Part shown: piece by piece, positions 36,031 through 45,436 of the stretch
Layout of the letters: the number at the start of each line of letters is the position of its first letter
Numbering within the stretch: position 1 is the first letter of the stretch
Notes under the pieces: model-generated
Database searches by the model: none
Told to the model about the DNA's origin: nothing
Seen by the model: the letters and a program-made list of their open reading frames with translations, nothing else
Program-made: the position numbers and the translations under genes
Source of the DNA: Candidatus Planktophila lacus
GTDB lineage: Bacteria > Actinomycetota > Actinomycetes > Nanopelagicales > Nanopelagicaceae
DNA: 64,000 bases
Reading direction: 5' to 3'
NCBI RefSeq assembly: GCF_002287925.1
Contig: NZ_CP016769.1
Location: 310,001 to 374,000, forward strand

Positions 36031-36681
36031 ATGCCTTTAATTAGATCTACATTCCAGGACGAACTAGATGGCGTCTCCCAAACTCTCTTTGACCTAAGCG
36101 TCATGGTCTCCGACTCAATGGCGAAAGCAACTCGCGCCATCATGGAGAAGAATTTGCCGCTTGCCGAAGAAGTCATTTCTTTTGACGAGAACATCGACAC
36201 CATCCAACATGATTTAGATGCGCGAATTATCGACATCATTGCGCGTCAACAACCAGTGGCGTCAGATCTTCGCGCACTAATTACCGCGCTGCGCATGTCT
36301 GCAGACCTAGAACGTATGGGAGATCTTGCACATCACGTTGCGAAGATTGTGCGCTTGCGCCATCCAGAGCCAGCCGTGCCGGATGCCGTATTGAAATTGG
36401 TTGAAGCTATGGGTGTTGCCGCAGAGAAAATCGCAACAAAGACCGGAGTCGTTATTTCAACTCGCGACACCGTGATGGCTGCTCAGCTTGAAAAAGACGA
36501 CGACGAAATGGACTTGCTCCATCGCCAATTGATCTCAGCTCTAATCGCTCCAACTTGGGAACATGGAGTTGAAACTGCCATTGATTTAACTTTGCTGGGT
36601 CGCTACTACGAGAGATATGCAGATCATGCGGTTTCAGTTTCACGCCGCGTAATCTTTTTGGTAACTGGAAAGTTTGCCTAA
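36031..36681 (+). CDS. phoU: phosphate signalling protein PhoU
   Basis: A 216-residue two-repeat helical bundle protein that binds metals and links the Pst transporter to the sensor kinase. Both repeats carry the family metal motifs, for example EEVISFDENIDTIQHDLDARIIDI near 50-75 and DDDEMDLLHRQLISALI near 155-170; DLERMGDLAHHVAKIV is the usual E/DxxxD motif. It is first in phoU-pstC-pstA-pstB, divergent from senX3-regX3 and under the PHO-box-like repeats. Confidence 0.95.
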   Translation: MPLIRSTFQDELDGVSQTLFDLSVMVSDSMAKATRAIMEKNLPLAEEVISFDENIDTIQHDLDARIIDIIARQQPVASDLRALITALRMSADLERMGDLAHHVAKIVRLRHPEPAVPDAVLKLVEAMGVAAEKIATKTGVVISTRDTVMAAQLEKDDDEMDLLHRQLISALIAPTWEHGVETAIDLTLLGRYYERYADHAVSVSRRVIFLVTGKFA

Positions 36682-36682
36682 A

Positions 36683-37663
36683 GTGTCACAAACAAAAACG
36701 ATTCCAAGCCCTCGAGAACTTTCAACCGAACCCCGTCGTTCGGATAAGGTATTTCGTGGAATTGTTACTAGTGGAGGTCTTTCTTCGCTAGTAATTTTAG
36801 GATTGATTGCGCTCTTCTTGTTCTATCGCGGCTATGAAGTCTTGCGCGAAGAAGGCTTGAGCTTCATAACAAGTGCAGATTGGTCGATCACGCTCGATGA
36901 GTCGGCCAATGTTGTCGAAAGTAATTTTGGTCTTTCTGCAATGCTCGTTGGAACCATTCTCTGTGCGCTGGTTGCCGTTGTAATTGCTGTGCCAATCTCG
37001 GTTTTTTCAGCTCTATTTTTGAACTTTTACGCACCACAGTGGATGAAGAAGATCCTGGTTGCGGTCATCGACATGATGGCTGCCTTTCCTTCAATTCTCT
37101 TCGGTATCTGGGGCTTCTTAGTTTTAATGCCTAGCGTTGAATACTGGGGAAAGCTAATAAACAAGTACTTAGGTTGGATTCCTCTCTTTGAAGTAAATCC
37201 ATATTTCTTTACGCGCTCACCATTTGTTGCAGGTGTAGTTCTGGCGATCATGATCATTCCAATCATCACATCTGTCTCACGCGAAATATTTGCCCAGGCA
37301 CCGCTTGATCGAATCCAAGCAGCATTTGCACTTGGTGCAACTCGTTGGACAATGATTAAAGCCGTTGTGATTCCGCATGGTCGAAGCGGTGTAGTTGGTG
37401 GAGCGATGCTCGGCCTGGGTCGCGCAATGGGAGAAACTGTCGCCGTATTTACAGTGCTAAATATTGTCTTCCAGATTAACTGGTATGTCTTGCTTGGCGC
37501 AGGTGGAAACGTTGCATCGCTAATTATTCTTAAGTTCAACGAAGCTAGCGAGTATGAAATCAAAGCTCTAATGGCTGCTGGTTTGGTGCTCTTCTTCCTT
37601 ACTCTTTCAGTAAACGCAGTCGCAAATGTGATTGTTAAGCGAACAGGAAAGTCCGGACGATGA
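36683..37663 (+). CDS. pstC: phosphate ABC transporter permease PstC
   Basis: A 326-residue inner membrane permease with about six helices and the ABC-permease EAA loop (ALGATRWTMIKAVVIPHGRSGVVGG). DMMAAFPSILFGIWGF is typical of PstC. GTG 36683 with GGAAAG at 36667-36672 is preferred; a TTG at 36674 would overlap the phoU stop. It overlaps pstA by 4 bp (ATGA). Confidence 0.94.
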   Translation: MSQTKTIPSPRELSTEPRRSDKVFRGIVTSGGLSSLVILGLIALFLFYRGYEVLREEGLSFITSADWSITLDESANVVESNFGLSAMLVGTILCALVAVVIAVPISVFSALFLNFYAPQWMKKILVAVIDMMAAFPSILFGIWGFLVLMPSVEYWGKLINKYLGWIPLFEVNPYFFTRSPFVAGVVLAIMIIPIITSVSREIFAQAPLDRIQAAFALGATRWTMIKAVVIPHGRSGVVGGAMLGLGRAMGETVAVFTVLNIVFQINWYVLLGAGGNVASLIILKFNEASEYEIKALMAAGLVLFFLTLSVNAVANVIVKRTGKSGR

Positions 37664-38700
37664 GCGCTGTAGCTACTCCACAGAAGCCTTGGGCGAAGAA
37701 GCCTGCTGATCGCATTCGCGAGATCTCATTTCTTATCGGCTCGTTAGCTTTCTCGTACGGATTTGTTGCCGCAACCGAGATGAAAGGAAAGTTGGCCTAC
37801 GGCTTTATCTTCTTCGTGGCTTATGCAGTGCTTTCATCTACTTACTCTTTTCTTACCAGAGGCGCACCCGCGGCCAAAGATGCTTTTGTTAGAACACTCG
37901 TTGCCTTAGGCGCAGTCTTAACAATCATTCCAATCGGCAGCATTCTCTTTACTGTGCTCCAAAAAGGCCTGCCAGGCCTGCATTTCGGGTTACTTAGCAA
38001 TGACATGTCTATGGCAACTTCGACAGATCCAATTGCCACAGGTGGCGTCTTGCACGCAATCACTGGAACGCTAACTTTGGTTGCACTTGCCTTGGTAATG
38101 AGCGTTCCGCTTGGAATTTTGACAGCGCTTTATCTAACTGAAATTAAGGGCAAATTTGCTGGACCAATTAGATTCTTGGTTCAAGCAATGTCGGGTGTCC
38201 CTTCAATTGTCGCCGGCCTCTTTATTCTCTCTGCCGTTCTCTATCCAATAACAAAAGGTTTTTCTGCGTTGATGGGCGCTTTAGCGCTGACTATCTTGAT
38301 GATCCCAACGATTGCTCGAACATCAGAAGAAGTTTTATTGCTTATTCCAAATGATCTCCGTGAGGCCGGGACAGCATTAGGCGGAACTCAGTGGCGCACG
38401 GTTGCAATGATCGTCCTGCCCGCAGCGCGAAGCGGATTGATGACTGCAGTGATTTTGGGTGTTGCTCGTATCGCTGGCGAAACCGCCCCACTCCTATTGT
38501 TAACAGGTGGTGGCGACAAGGTAAATCCAAATCCATTTAACGGCTCGGTTGGATCTCTTCCTTATTACATCTGGAAAGCCTTTAACGCTGGTTCTCCTGA
38601 AGCGATTACACGCGCTTGGGCGGGGCTATTAGTTCTGATGATTCTAGTTTTGCTCCTCTTCACAGCAGCACGCGCCCTAACTTCACGAAAGGTTTCCTAA
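37660..38700 (+). CDS. pstA: phosphate ABC transporter permease PstA
   Basis: A 346-residue permease. The first 80 residues are an additional hydrophobic section with two helices before the usual PstA core; the core has [15 protein letters not shown] and the EAA loop [28 protein letters not shown], followed by [16 protein letters not shown]. Partner of PstC in the membrane channel. Its TAA overlaps the pstB ATG by one base. Confidence 0.94.
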   Translation: MSAVATPQKPWAKKPADRIREISFLIGSLAFSYGFVAATEMKGKLAYGFIFFVAYAVLSSTYSFLTRGAPAAKDAFVRTLVALGAVLTIIPIGSILFTVLQKGLPGLHFGLLSNDMSMATSTDPIATGGVLHAITGTLTLVALALVMSVPLGILTALYLTEIKGKFAGPIRFLVQAMSGVPSIVAGLFILSAVLYPITKGFSALMGALALTILMIPTIARTSEEVLLLIPNDLREAGTALGGTQWRTVAMIVLPAARSGLMTAVILGVARIAGETAPLLLLTGGGDKVNPNPFNGSVGSLPYYIWKAFNAGSPEAITRAWAGLLVLMILVLLLFTAARALTSRKVS

Positions 38701-39575
38701 TGATCCAGACTCCGGAAAGTGAGAAAGAAATGTCAACTCCTGCGCAACCTAGTTCGCTAGCAAGTGTGGCTAATGCAAAGGCGCCACGGACTCAAGCCAG
38801 CACCGCGCAAGGCACTGGTCTAGAAACTCGCGGCATTCACGCCTGGTTTGGAAAGAACCACGTTCTCTCAGATATCAACCTAGATTTCACAGCAGGATCA
38901 GTGACAGCGCTGATCGGACCTTCTGGTTGCGGCAAGTCAACATTTATCCGCACGATCAACCGCATGCACGAATTTATTCCTGGCGCAGCGATGGCAGGTG
39001 AAGTACGACTCGATGGCAAAGATATTTATGCACCGGGCGTTGATGTTACGAAGATTCGTCTACAGATCGGCATGGTTTTCCAGAAGCCAAACCCATTCCC
39101 ATCAATGACTATCGGTGAGAACGTACTTTCTGGTTTAAAGCTGGCGCAACTTAAGGTAGATAACAAGGAAGAACTTCTTGAGTCTTGCTTAGTTCGTGCT
39201 GGGCTTTGGAATGAAGTAAAAGATCGTCTTGATGCACATGGTGGATCACTCTCTGGCGGTCAGCAGCAGCGTCTCTGCATCGCTCGTGCGCTTGCAGTAA
39301 GCCCGCAGGTACTTCTGATGGATGAGCCTTGCTCGGCTCTTGATCCAGGATCAACCTTGCGCATTGAAGAAACCATCCGCGAACTCTCAGATTCAATGAC
39401 AATCGTGATCGTGACTCACAATATGCAGCAGGCAGCTCGCGTATCTGATTACACAGCATTCTTCTTATCCGATGGTGGACCTGGCGAGATGATCGAAGTC
39501 GCCCGCACAAGTGAGATCTTCTCCCAGCCAAAGGATCAGCGCACGGAAAATTACGTCACCGGCCGCTTCGGTTAG
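38700..39575 (+). CDS. pstB: phosphate ABC transporter ATPase PstB
   Basis: A 291-residue ATPase with Walker [10 protein letters not shown], signature LSGGQQQRL, Walker [15 protein letters not shown] and the switch His in [14 protein letters not shown]. About 40 residues precede the usual PstB start ([16 protein letters not shown]): a Ser/Thr/Ala-rich, low-complexity tail; ATG 38730 would shorten this by ten residues. The start at 38700 is coupled to the pstA stop. Confidence 0.94.
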   Translation: MIQTPESEKEMSTPAQPSSLASVANAKAPRTQASTAQGTGLETRGIHAWFGKNHVLSDINLDFTAGSVTALIGPSGCGKSTFIRTINRMHEFIPGAAMAGEVRLDGKDIYAPGVDVTKIRLQIGMVFQKPNPFPSMTIGENVLSGLKLAQLKVDNKEELLESCLVRAGLWNEVKDRLDAHGGSLSGGQQQRLCIARALAVSPQVLLMDEPCSALDPGSTLRIEETIRELSDSMTIVIVTHNMQQAARVSDYTAFFLSDGGPGEMIEVARTSEIFSQPKDQRTENYVTGRFG

Positions 39576-39587
39576 TAGTTACCTGCT

Positions 39588-39638
39588 GTTCACCTAAAGG
39601 TTGACCAACGTTTGCCTCAAAGAACCAAGTAGTTAACC
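39588..39638 (+). promoter_or_regulatory. PHO-box-like repeats upstream of pstS
   Basis: GTTCACC (39588), GTTGACC (39600), GTTTGCC (39610) and GTTAACC (39632) lie at offsets 0, 12, 22 and 44, close to an 11-bp register. They precede a TACATA-type -10 sequence near 39644 and match the array in front of phoU. Confidence 0.65.
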
Positions 39639-39692
39639 CGGGATACATAGTTTTCTCCTTGTTCGTCACCTATTTCAAACAAGGGGAAATTA

Positions 39693-40838
39693 ATGAAAGT
39701 TTCAATGCTCGCAAAATCTGCAGCAGTAGCACTTGCCTTTGGGTTGGTAACTTCAACTCCAGCTCACGCAGTTGATCTATCAGGTTCAGGCGCATCATTT
39801 CCTGCGCTTCTAATCGAAGCTTGCAAGGCTCCATTTGCAACAGCTTCAGGACATTCATTTACATACGCATCATCTGGTTCAGGTGCAGGTCGCACGAACT
39901 CAGATAGATCTGTCGGAGATTTCTGGTTCTCAGATGCAGCACACACAGCAGCAACCAAGCGCGCGAGCATTATTCACGCACCAGTAGTTGCAGCACCAAT
40001 TGGAATTCTTCACAATCTTCCATCACGTAACACACTTTCACTTTCAGCATCGACAATCGCTGGAATTTTCTCCGGAGCAATCACACGTTGGAACGATCCA
40101 GCGATCGTGAGAGATAACAACCGTGCATACGACAAAATTGTCTACAAGACAAAGAATGGCGCTGTGGTTAAGGATTCAAAGGGCGACCCAATCGTTGCCA
40201 AGAAGATCGCAACTACAACTCGCTACACACTTCCAGATAAGCCAATCAAGGTTGTCTACCGTTCAGATTCATCAGGTACAACAGAGAACTTCACTAACTA
40301 CCTAAATAAGTCAGCCCCAACAGTTTGGACTAAGGCTAAGGCTGCAGTCTTCACAACTTCATTCCCAGGAAATATCAACTCACCCGAGAACTTGGGCCGC
40401 ATCGTTGGTGCTGCATCGTCAACTGGTGTTTCACAGCTTGCTGGAAAGACACCTTACTCAATCACATTCGCTGAAGTTAATTACGCTGTTGCAAATAGAC
40501 TCAAGGTTGCAAACGTAATTAACCCAGCAGGCAATGCTGTTGAGCCAACATCAGTAACAACATCTGCATTCTTGTCACAGGCAACAATTGATGCCAACGG
40601 AATCATGTCATTTGATTACGCGACAAAAGAGGCTGGTGCCTACACGCTAGGTATTGTCTCGTACATGTTGGTTGATACAAACTACCCAGATAAGAACAAG
40701 GCGGCTGCTGTTAAGTCACTTGCATCATTTATCTTGAGCCCAGCATGCGCTAAGGACAAGGGAGAAGCACTTGGCTTCAGCGTTCTAGATGGTGAATTCC
40801 TAAAGAAAGCTCAGTCACTAGTAGCAAAGATCGGTTGA
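39693..40838 (+). CDS. pstS: phosphate-binding protein PstS
   Basis: A 381-residue secreted solute-binding protein. The signal peptide runs to AHA at residues 24-26; there is no lipobox cysteine, so it is not an obvious lipoprotein. The phosphate-binding core is clear: LSGSGASFPALLIEACK, FWFSDAAH, NLPSRNTLSLSASTIAGIFSGAITRWNDPAI and VVYRSDSSGTTENF. GGGGA-type ribosome site (AAGGGGAAA) precedes the ATG. It follows pstB rather than leading the operon and has its own regulatory repeats and a terminator behind it, so it can be transcribed alone at higher level. Confidence 0.95.
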   Translation: MKVSMLAKSAAVALAFGLVTSTPAHAVDLSGSGASFPALLIEACKAPFATASGHSFTYASSGSGAGRTNSDRSVGDFWFSDAAHTAATKRASIIHAPVVAAPIGILHNLPSRNTLSLSASTIAGIFSGAITRWNDPAIVRDNNRAYDKIVYKTKNGAVVKDSKGDPIVAKKIATTTRYTLPDKPIKVVYRSDSSGTTENFTNYLNKSAPTVWTKAKAAVFTTSFPGNINSPENLGRIVGAASSTGVSQLAGKTPYSITFAEVNYAVANRLKVANVINPAGNAVEPTSVTTSAFLSQATIDANGIMSFDYATKEAGAYTLGIVSYMLVDTNYPDKNKAAAVKSLASFILSPACAKDKGEALGFSVLDGEFLKKAQSLVAKIG

Positions 40839-40862
40839 TTTTTAACCTATCCACGAGGGGAG

Positions 40863-40894
40863 AACGGCCAGGGAAACCTGGCCGTTTTTCTTTT
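40863..40894 (+). terminator. intrinsic terminator of pstS
   Basis: AACGGCCAGG (40863-40872), GAAA loop, CCTGGCCGTT (40877-40886), then TTTCTTTT. Confidence 0.9.
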
Positions 40895-40898
40895 CCCC

Positions 40899-40904
40899 TA
40901 AACT
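40899..40904 (+). promoter_or_regulatory. -10-like box (TAAACT) for the acetyltransferase gene
   Basis: TAAACT ends 6 nt before ATG 40911, directly after the pstS terminator. Confidence 0.45.
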
Positions 40905-40910
40905 CAACTC

Positions 40911-41387
40911 ATGCTTATCCGCCTAGCAACACCTGAAGACACATCAGATATTCACCGCTTGATATATGAGCTTGCGGTCTACGAAAAAGCACCTGATGAG
41001 ATGGTTGCAACGATTGAGCAAATAGAGCAATCCTTATTTAACAGCCACCCAGTTGCCTTCTGTCACGTTGCTGAAGTTGAAGGAAAAATTGTTGGCATTG
41101 CGCTCTGGTTCTTAAACTACTCAACCTGGCTCGGCAAACCTGGCATTTATCTAGAAGATCTCTTCGTGCAGCCGGAATATCGCGGCCATGGAATCGGTAA
41201 AGGATTTATGAAGACCTTGGCTCAGCTCTGCGTTGAACGCGGCTATGAGCGTTTCCAATGGTGGGTGTTGGATTGGAATGCCCCATCAATTGATTTCTAC
41301 AAATCACTTGGTGCTGTGGCGATGGATGACTGGACTGTCTTTAGACTGTATGGAGATGCGTTAAAGAAATTTGCAAGCCAGGCGTAA
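40911..41387 (+). CDS. GNAT acetyltransferase, diamine/spermidine acetyltransferase-like
   Basis: A 158-residue GNAT protein: IRLATPEDTSDIHRLIYELAVYEKAPDE at the N-terminus, IYLEDLFVQPEYRGHGIGKGFM (acetyl-CoA site) and RFQWWVLDWNAPSIDFYKSLGA. This pattern is that of SSAT-like enzymes that acetylate polyamines or related amines. It converges on the Orn/Lys/Arg decarboxylase gene with no gap, which fits a role in diamine metabolism, but the substrate is inferred. Confidence 0.82.
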   Translation: MLIRLATPEDTSDIHRLIYELAVYEKAPDEMVATIEQIEQSLFNSHPVAFCHVAEVEGKIVGIALWFLNYSTWLGKPGIYLEDLFVQPEYRGHGIGKGFMKTLAQLCVERGYERFQWWVLDWNAPSIDFYKSLGAVAMDDWTVFRLYGDALKKFASQA

Positions 41388-42830
41388 TTACTTCTTTACG
41401 ACTCTGTAACTCTTTAGCGTTGGATCAGTGGCGTAAGCAATGCGAACGCCCGCTTTTTGAGAGGCACTTAGCCCGCTAACAATCTGCTCTGTTAGAACTT
41501 CACCTGGAGCAACAACTGCCACCCCTGGTGGATATGGAGCGATGAGATCTGCTGAGATCCGACCAATCGCATCACTTGAGCTAACCATTTCGGTCTTTGC
41601 AAAATAAGCATCACGCATCGAAGTTGCAATCTGTGGCACAACTGACCAACTAAGCGCGGTTGCGCTCTGTCGAGGTGCGTTCTGTAATTTTTTAAGAATT
41701 GGTACTAGCGTCATGGCAAGTGCCTGGAAATCTTCTTTGGTATCGGCCAAGGTTGCTAAGAAAACTATGGTGTCGTTATCTGCCATTTCAACGCGAATGC
41801 CTTGCGCAATCAGCGCGCGCTCTATTTCTACCCCTGCAGCGCCAAGTTGTTGCACGCGAAGCACGATCTTTGCCGGATCGAATCTTCCCGCAGGAAAGTC
41901 ACTTGGATTTAAGAAAATTGGTAGGTCAAAGTTTGCCTGTACCGCTAATTTAAATTGCGCCACATTTTCAATCAGGGCGCCTAGTAATTCAGGGCCGCGA
42001 GTTTGTAGCAGCGCCCTCACGGCATCAATTGATGCCAGGGGGGCACCAGCTGGAGAAGTCGTGTGCGTAGTTTCAAAGCTCTGCTCAAGTCTTTCGGCGC
42101 TAATAAATTTAGTTTTAGCAAGCAGCAACGCAGAGGCGCTATATCCAGGCAGCGCCTTATGAACGCTAGTAATTAAAGCATCTGCACCCTGTGCAATAAC
42201 GTGCTGTGGCAGGTCGGGATGGAATCCAAAATGTCCACCCCAAGCGGCATCAACGATTACTGGGATTGATTTTTCATGCGCTGCGGCAATTAAAGGTTTT
42301 AAGTCAGAGAGTGTTCCGAGATAACCAGGTTCGGTTAACAAAATTGCGATTGGGCTCTCTTTGAGAACGCGTTGTAATTCAGTTACGGCAATTCCAATTG
42401 GCACACCTGAGGCGCCATCAAGTTCGGGGTTCATCCAAATTGGTTCAAGCCCTGCAAGTACTAACGCGCTGAGAACTGAGCGATGAGCGGTGCGCGATAC
42501 CGCAACTTTATCTCCAGGTTTTCCAAGCGCCAGGATCACTGCTTGATTGGCGTGGGTTGAACCACCTGTTGAAAAACGGGCAAAATCTGCGCCCCAGAAT
42601 TGCGCTGCAATCTTTTCTGACTTTGCCAAAATCTGATTGGTTAATTTGATTTCATCTAAGCCACCGTAAAGTGGAATATCAGAATCAACGACGGCGCCTA
42701 ATCCGACATCAATTTGGGAGGCTCTTTGTTTATGTCCAGGGATTGTGAAGGGAGTGTGATCTGCCTCAAAGTAAGTCAGGTATGCATCAAGCAGCGGAGC
42801 GCTGCGACGTAGTTCATTTCTCTTCTCCAC
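41388..42830 (-). CDS. Orn/Lys/Arg decarboxylase family protein (PLP-dependent)
   Basis: A 480-residue fold-type I PLP enzyme of the Gram-positive-type, shorter decarboxylases. The PLP lysine lies in SVHKALPGYSASALL, DAAWGGHFGFHPDLPQ holds the Asp that binds the pyridine ring, and TPFTIPGHKQ and FSTGGSTHANQAVI are family motifs. It makes a diamine (cadaverine, putrescine) or agmatine; the neighbours, an SSAT-like acetyltransferase and gabT, are consistent with polyamine turnover. The start is GTG 42830 with TAGGCT 6 nt upstream. Confidence 0.87.
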   Translation of the reverse strand: MEKRNELRRSAPLLDAYLTYFEADHTPFTIPGHKQRASQIDVGLGAVVDSDIPLYGGLDEIKLTNQILAKSEKIAAQFWGADFARFSTGGSTHANQAVILALGKPGDKVAVSRTAHRSVLSALVLAGLEPIWMNPELDGASGVPIGIAVTELQRVLKESPIAILLTEPGYLGTLSDLKPLIAAAHEKSIPVIVDAAWGGHFGFHPDLPQHVIAQGADALITSVHKALPGYSASALLLAKTKFISAERLEQSFETTHTTSPAGAPLASIDAVRALLQTRGPELLGALIENVAQFKLAVQANFDLPIFLNPSDFPAGRFDPAKIVLRVQQLGAAGVEIERALIAQGIRVEMADNDTIVFLATLADTKEDFQALAMTLVPILKKLQNAPRQSATALSWSVVPQIATSMRDAYFAKTEMVSSSDAIGRISADLIAPYPPGVAVVAPGEVLTEQIVSGLSASQKAGVRIAYATDPTLKSYRVVKK

Positions 42831-42836
42831 TATCCG

Positions 42837-42842
42837 AGCCTA
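42837..42842 (-). promoter_or_regulatory. -10-like box (TAGGCT) for the decarboxylase gene
   Basis: On the minus strand TAGGCT is followed by CGGATA and the GTG start at 42830. Confidence 0.4.
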
Positions 42843-42875
42843 ACTCGTTGCGCCGCAGAAGTTAAAAAGAGGCTC

Positions 42876-42881
42876 TACAAT
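42876..42881 (+). promoter_or_regulatory. -10-like box (TACAAT) for gabT
   Basis: TACAAT ends 6 nt before ATG 42888; a near-consensus -10 hexamer. Confidence 0.5.
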
Positions 42882-42887
42882 TTATCC

Positions 42888-44228
42888 ATGACCGCAAAGG
42901 ACCCTCTCCCGCAATCACGTCACTTGGCTACCGCTATTCCAGGGCCAAAATCGCAGGAGTTAATTGCTCGTCGTAAAGAGGCAGTTTCAGCAGGGTTAGG
43001 CATGGCAATCCCAGCGTTTATCGAACGCGGTGAAGGCGCAATCCTGCAAGATGTAGATGGCAATCGCATTATTGATCTGGGTGCAGGAATAGGCGTTGTA
43101 AACGTTGGAAATGCTGCACCGCGCGTTGTGAATCGCGTGGTTGATGCCGTGCAGGCGTTTACACATACCAACTTCACGACCGCTCCATATATGGGTTATG
43201 TCGAAGTCTGCGAGGCGCTTAATCGTTTAACGCCAGGCACACACAAGAAGAAATCTATTTTGCAAAACTCTGGCGCCGAAGCTGTTGAGAACGCGATCAA
43301 GATTGCGCGCCATTCAACTAAGCGCCCAGCAATTATCGTCTTTGAACATGCCTATCACGGCCGCACCAACTTAACGATGGCTCTAACCGCCAAGAACGTT
43401 CCTTACAAAGAAGGTTTTGGTCCTTTCGCCAACGAGATTTATCGCATGCCGATGCCTTACTCATTCCACTATGAAGGCAACCTGGCAACTATGGCGCAGG
43501 ATTACCTGGATATCGTGACTTCAAAGATTGAAAAAGAAGTTGGCGCTCATAACGTTGCAGCAATAATTATCGAACCAATCATGGGCGAAGGTGGATTTAT
43601 CGTTCCACCTAAGGGATTCTTGTCAGGACTTTCAAAGTTTGCAACTGATCACGGAATCGTCTTTATCGCTGATGAAGTTCAGACAGGTTTTGCGCGCACC
43701 GGCAATATGTTTGCCTGCGAAGATGAAGGCATTGTTCCTGACATGATCGTTACCGCAAAGGGAATCGCAGGTGGTTTGCCACTTGCTGCTGTTACTGCGC
43801 GCGCGGAAATTATGGATTCATCACACGTTGGTGGACTCGGCGGAACTTACGGTGGAAACCCAATCGCATGCGCAGCAGCTCTCGGCGCGATCGAAACTAT
43901 TGAAGAAGAGAAACTTGTCGAACGTGCACGTCACATCGGAAAGATTCTTAACGAATCACTGACTGCGCTGGCCAAGAAGTATCCAATCATTGGTGAAGTC
44001 CGCGGACGCGGTGCAATGCAGGCGATCGAACTTGTTGAAGCCGGAACAAAGACCCCAAACCCTGCTGCAATGGCTGCGGTAATCAAGTATTGCCAGAGCA
44101 AAGGCGTTCTCATTCTCACCGCCGGCACATATGCAAATGTGATTCGCTTCTTGCCACCGATCGTCATTAGCGATGAATTGCTCAAGGATGCACTTGGGGT
44201 TTTAGAAGAAGCTTTCGCAAGCCTCTAA
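42888..44228 (+). CDS. gabT: 4-aminobutyrate aminotransferase GabT
   Basis: A 446-residue class III PLP aminotransferase. Motifs: LGAGIGVVNVGNAAPRVV, NSGAEAVENAIKIAR (phosphate binding), FEHAYHGRTNLTMALT, FIADEVQTGFARTG (Asp to the ring nitrogen) and TAKGIAGGLPLAAV with the Schiff-base Lys. The GabT subgroup is indicated by the GVLILTAGTYANVIRFLPPIVI C-terminus. It moves the amino group of 4-aminobutyrate (or 5-aminovalerate) to 2-oxoglutarate. It is divergent from the decarboxylase gene over 57 bp that hold both promoters. No gabD is nearby. Confidence 0.92.
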   Translation: MTAKDPLPQSRHLATAIPGPKSQELIARRKEAVSAGLGMAIPAFIERGEGAILQDVDGNRIIDLGAGIGVVNVGNAAPRVVNRVVDAVQAFTHTNFTTAPYMGYVEVCEALNRLTPGTHKKKSILQNSGAEAVENAIKIARHSTKRPAIIVFEHAYHGRTNLTMALTAKNVPYKEGFGPFANEIYRMPMPYSFHYEGNLATMAQDYLDIVTSKIEKEVGAHNVAAIIIEPIMGEGGFIVPPKGFLSGLSKFATDHGIVFIADEVQTGFARTGNMFACEDEGIVPDMIVTAKGIAGGLPLAAVTARAEIMDSSHVGGLGGTYGGNPIACAAALGAIETIEEEKLVERARHIGKILNESLTALAKKYPIIGEVRGRGAMQAIELVEAGTKTPNPAAMAAVIKYCQSKGVLILTAGTYANVIRFLPPIVISDELLKDALGVLEEAFASL

Positions 44229-44248
44229 TTAATTGCGATTAACGCACT

Positions 44249-44254
44249 TATACT
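44249..44254 (+). promoter_or_regulatory. -10-like box (TATACT) for the UPF0126 gene
   Basis: TATACT ends 6 nt before GTG 44261 and supports this GTG as the start. Confidence 0.5.
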
Positions 44255-44260
44255 CTTTCA

Positions 44261-44872
44261 GTGGATCTAGAACTCTTAGTAAATATCCTTGACCTGGCTG
44301 GCACCTTTGCCTTTGCCCTGGTTGGTGCGCGTATCGCCGCGGATAAAGGTTTGGATTACGGTGGCATCGCATTTATCGCCGCTATCGCATCACTTTCAGG
44401 TGGAACTTTCCGCAACCTGCTTTTGGGGGAGCGGCCACCTTGGGTTTTACACACCTGGTTATTCGCAGGCGTTGTAATTGCAGTCTTAATTACTTTAGTC
44501 ATTAAACGAACCAATCCAGTAGGTCGATTTGTACTTACTCTCGACACAATTGGTTTAGCAGTTTGTTCAGTTTCAGGTGCGCAATTTGCACTAACCCACG
44601 GAGCGCCATTTCTGGCGGCGGTATTCCTCGGGCTTATTGGCGCCGTAACCGGCGGTTTGCTGCGAGATGTACTTTGCCAAGTTGAGCCAGTTTTGCTGCA
44701 CCGTGAAACTATCGGCACATCTTGTTTAGCAGGATCACTCGTCTACGTCACAGGCGACTACTTTGAATTGAACTCTGGTTTTGTCGCACTTTCAGCAGGC
44801 CTAGTTGTAATAATTGTTCGTGAACTTTCTATCCGCTTTGACTGGCATCTGCCAAAGGTGGGCGCGCGTTAA
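44261..44872 (+). CDS. UPF0126/TRIC-like membrane protein (YicG family)
   Basis: A 203-residue protein with six to seven helices arranged as two repeats. Each repeat has the glycine-rich signature followed by R-N/D: SGGTFRNLLLGERPPWVL and TGGLLRDVLCQVEPVLL. The family includes prokaryotic relatives of trimeric intracellular cation channels and glycine-import candidates; the ligand here is unknown. It abuts the next acetyltransferase gene. Confidence 0.87.
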   Translation: MDLELLVNILDLAGTFAFALVGARIAADKGLDYGGIAFIAAIASLSGGTFRNLLLGERPPWVLHTWLFAGVVIAVLITLVIKRTNPVGRFVLTLDTIGLAVCSVSGAQFALTHGAPFLAAVFLGLIGAVTGGLLRDVLCQVEPVLLHRETIGTSCLAGSLVYVTGDYFELNSGFVALSAGLVVIIVRELSIRFDWHLPKVGAR

Positions 44873-45436
44873 GTGAATTTGAAAGAACCGGTTATCTCAA
44901 CAGCAAGACTTGAACTGCACCATATCTCAGCGGATCGACTGATAGATCTCTTTGAAAAACGTGACGACACCTTCGCTCTCGTCGGTGAAACTTTCACTAA
45001 TCCGCTTCGCAACTTAATTGACTTTCAAGGACCACTTGCTTGGCGCGTTCCACAAGTAAAGGCAGATCCAGCAACTAATAAATGGTTTGTGCGTTGGATT
45101 GTTCTAAAGGAGAACCGCGAAGTCATCGGAAGCACCAGTTTTCATGGCACACCGGATGCGCAGGGAATGATGGAGATCGGTCTTGGCATTGAGACCCAAT
45201 ATCAGAACCAGGGATACGCGAAAGAAGCGCTGTTGGGAATGTGGCGCTGGGTCTTAACTTTTCCGGAAGTGAAGACGCTGCGATACACGGTCAGTCCCCA
45301 AAATCTTCCCTCAATAGCAGTGATCAAATACTTCGGTTTTGACTTCAAAGGACAGCAGATTGATGAAGAAGATGGTCCGGAAGATATTTACGAGATGGAT
45401 CGTGAAACTTTCTTAAAAAAGTGGGGCGCTAATTAA
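44873..45436 (+). CDS. GNAT family N-acetyltransferase (RimJ/RimL type)
   Basis: A 187-residue GNAT protein: ISTARLELHHISADRLIDLF, IGSTSFHGTPDAQGMMEIGLGIETQYQNQGYAKEALLGMWRW and RYTVSPQNLPSIAVIKYFGF. The GTG start directly follows the TAA of the UPF0126 gene, so it relies on coupling. It overlaps tgt convergently by 4 bp. The target is not known. Confidence 0.82.
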   Translation: MNLKEPVISTARLELHHISADRLIDLFEKRDDTFALVGETFTNPLRNLIDFQGPLAWRVPQVKADPATNKWFVRWIVLKENREVIGSTSFHGTPDAQGMMEIGLGIETQYQNQGYAKEALLGMWRWVLTFPEVKTLRYTVSPQNLPSIAVIKYFGFDFKGQQIDEEDGPEDIYEMDRETFLKKWGAN

